A stretch of 6,949 bases of DNA from an uncultured Verrucomicrobiota bacterium (GTDB taxonomy: Bacteria; Verrucomicrobiota; Kiritimatiellia; RFP12; UBA1067): positions 1 through 6,949 of the forward strand of contig CAMPAA010000170.1 of the NCBI GenBank assembly GCA_946631345.1, in the 5' to 3' direction. Both the position numbers and the translations under genes were made by a program. Position 1 is the first letter of the stretch; each line of letters begins with the position of its first letter. The notes under the pieces were generated by a model. That model saw nothing but the letters and a program-made list of their open reading frames with translations. It was not told where the DNA came from and made no database searches. Below, one piece after another: positions 6,701 through 6,949 of the stretch.

Positions 6701-6949
6701 AATCGACGAGTTCAGAGAGCTGGAGGAGCGCTACACGAAGGAGAAGGAGCAGGAGGCGGATCTTCTTGCCGCCAAGGCACAGATACTCGAACTGATCACC
6801 GACCTGAACGGGAAGTCGGGCGAGATGTTCAAGTCCACGTTCGAGAAGGCGAACGAGAACTTCCAGAAGATGTTCACGAAGCTTTTCAACGGCGGCGAGG
6901 CGCGCCTGGTGCTTTTGGAGAACGAGGAGGATCCGCTCGAGTGCGGCAT
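3744..6949 (+). CDS. smc: Chromosome segregation protein SMC, 3' end beyond window
   Basis: An ABC-type ATPase that dimerises into a ring with ScpA/ScpB and organises and segregates the chromosome. The GTG start gives (V/M)YLKQLDIVGFKSFADKTRL, the standard SMC N-terminus. The Walker A is GPNGCGKS (31-38). R57 in TALRC sits where the DNA-responsive arginine of Bacillus SMC lies. Q143 in SVMAQGQIDQIL is the Q-loop glutamine, followed by EDRRAVFEEAAGITKFK. Ala/Glu/Lys/Arg-rich coiled coil covers about 165-515 and again 665-970. The hinge spans roughly 520-655 (LGSLADRF at 526-533, DAVVVKD, GNVYLVDDP). The C-terminal head begins with ALGPVNMVAIDEF (978-990) and FxKMFxKLFNGGEARLVL. The window ends after 1068 codons of an expected 1150-1200, so the ABC signature and Walker B motifs are not seen. 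No frameshift is visible. Transcription diverges from the lipoprotein-hisC unit. Confidence 0.97.
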   Translation, partial: MYLKQLDIVGFKSFADKTRLTFEPGMIAIVGPNGCGKSNVSDAIRWVLGEQRPTALRCTKLADVVFNGTDTRKPLNLCEVSIMFADCEKELGTEYDEVTVTRRVYRDGSGEYFINKVRCGLKDVKRLFMGTGIGTTSYSVMAQGQIDQILSSKPEDRRAVFEEAAGITKFKADRKEAIRKIEQTEQNLLREADVLREMKRQIGSLQRQVGKAQRYKELRDEVRGLDIYVSRNKIRTFDLALELNAAKRVETDEAIAAGTEAVAAAEEESRQLHLDIHAVEERLGALASEAAAAEAGYRRAQEMIEVNSQRIAEYRAFSDRDGREIEDARRLLEEAGMQLESLEQKAALLESGVESAQAELDAAQAAFEASQQKIDALRLALQSARSESAVCDRHAAEVRDTIARLEYAAREAILKKERLSAESTQLKEAVAASDAHLSEVKARLDAAQGMESELAEAASAKAAEADAFRAEVDDLRANFGRMQAEAAAKEAELNYLNDAQDAAAAFSAGAQALLDGKLGLPDGAVLGSLADRFDAPADCRIALEAALRSWLDAVVVKDAAAAAAAIDALVKGDAGSARMVCVDAATRVPAENVRTDIPRLLDGVQVEESFRPAAEALIGNVYLVDDPAMSPEGAQVFVSKSGVVRRADGTCEVWQPGTAAASPLSRKLLVTETQKAFEALRQRIVEGETTLSTAADKSARLAEELRNLQERLSEARRAAAQAQGEYTSLDRDAAQLRTRLDTVGAELESVLTANADGDAKREELNAELEATVAKRDALLEDTARKQDELIELETANAEKSRYLTEKRVAAGQMESELEFTSRQREDVERRKGELAKTVEGRENGIKGYQESIARLTDETVELQSSLEPLQEKFADVRTRTDAERTRREELNQKLAQADAATAAKRVALDGAREAKSRLEVAATESTMLRQNLYDHLSQEYGLDAQQVMREPDPEFKGEPPPPEQLEAKVNDINAKIAALGPVNMVAIDEFRELEERYTKEKEQEADLLAAKAQILELITDLNGKSGEMFKSTFEKANENFQKMFTKLFNGGEARLVLLENEEDPLECG

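Overview
This window of about 7 kb is GC-rich and tightly packed. It probably comes from a bacterium of the PVC superphylum, most likely Kiritimatiellota or a relative in Verrucomicrobia/Lentisphaerae. That placement is inference. It rests on a long secreted beta-helix protein with an autotransporter-associated beta-strand repeat (a protein style abundant in that group) and on the wording of the SMC head domain (DVVFNGTDTRKPL, GIGTTSYSVM, DQILSSKPEDRRAVFEEAAGITKFK), which resembles SMC proteins of those phyla as I remember them. No 16S or other decisive marker is present.

Left part (1-1565, + strand): the 3' portion of a large surface or secreted protein. It holds a Gly-rich tract, a ladder of roughly 25-residue beta-helix rungs, one GxGYT-type module and one autotransporter-associated beta-strand motif. 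It ends without a recognisable outer-membrane barrel.

Middle (1585-3571, - strand): a compact three-gene unit transcribed leftwards, convergent with the surface-protein gene and only 19 bases from it. In transcription order it has two small lipoproteins that look like diverged paralogues, joined by an ATGA overlap with a perfect Shine-Dalgarno, then hisC (histidinol-phosphate aminotransferase), whose ribosome binding site overlaps the stop of the second lipoprotein. The unit is preceded by a strong extended -10 promoter so close to the first ATG that the mRNA may be almost leaderless.

Intergenic region 3572-3743: divergent promoters for the lipoprotein/hisC unit and for smc, with a small imperfect inverted repeat between them.

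Right part (3744-6949, + strand): smc, encoding the chromosome-condensation ATPase. The first 1068 codons are present (N-terminal head, both coiled-coil arms, hinge, start of the C-terminal head). The window ends before the ABC signature and Walker B motifs.

Housekeeping functions (chromosome segregation, histidine biosynthesis) are thus mixed with envelope proteins. I found no mobile element, CRISPR array, tRNA or rRNA, and no clear sign of a new defence or biosynthetic system. The most unusual points are the lipoprotein pair coupled to hisC and the near-leaderless promoter of that unit.
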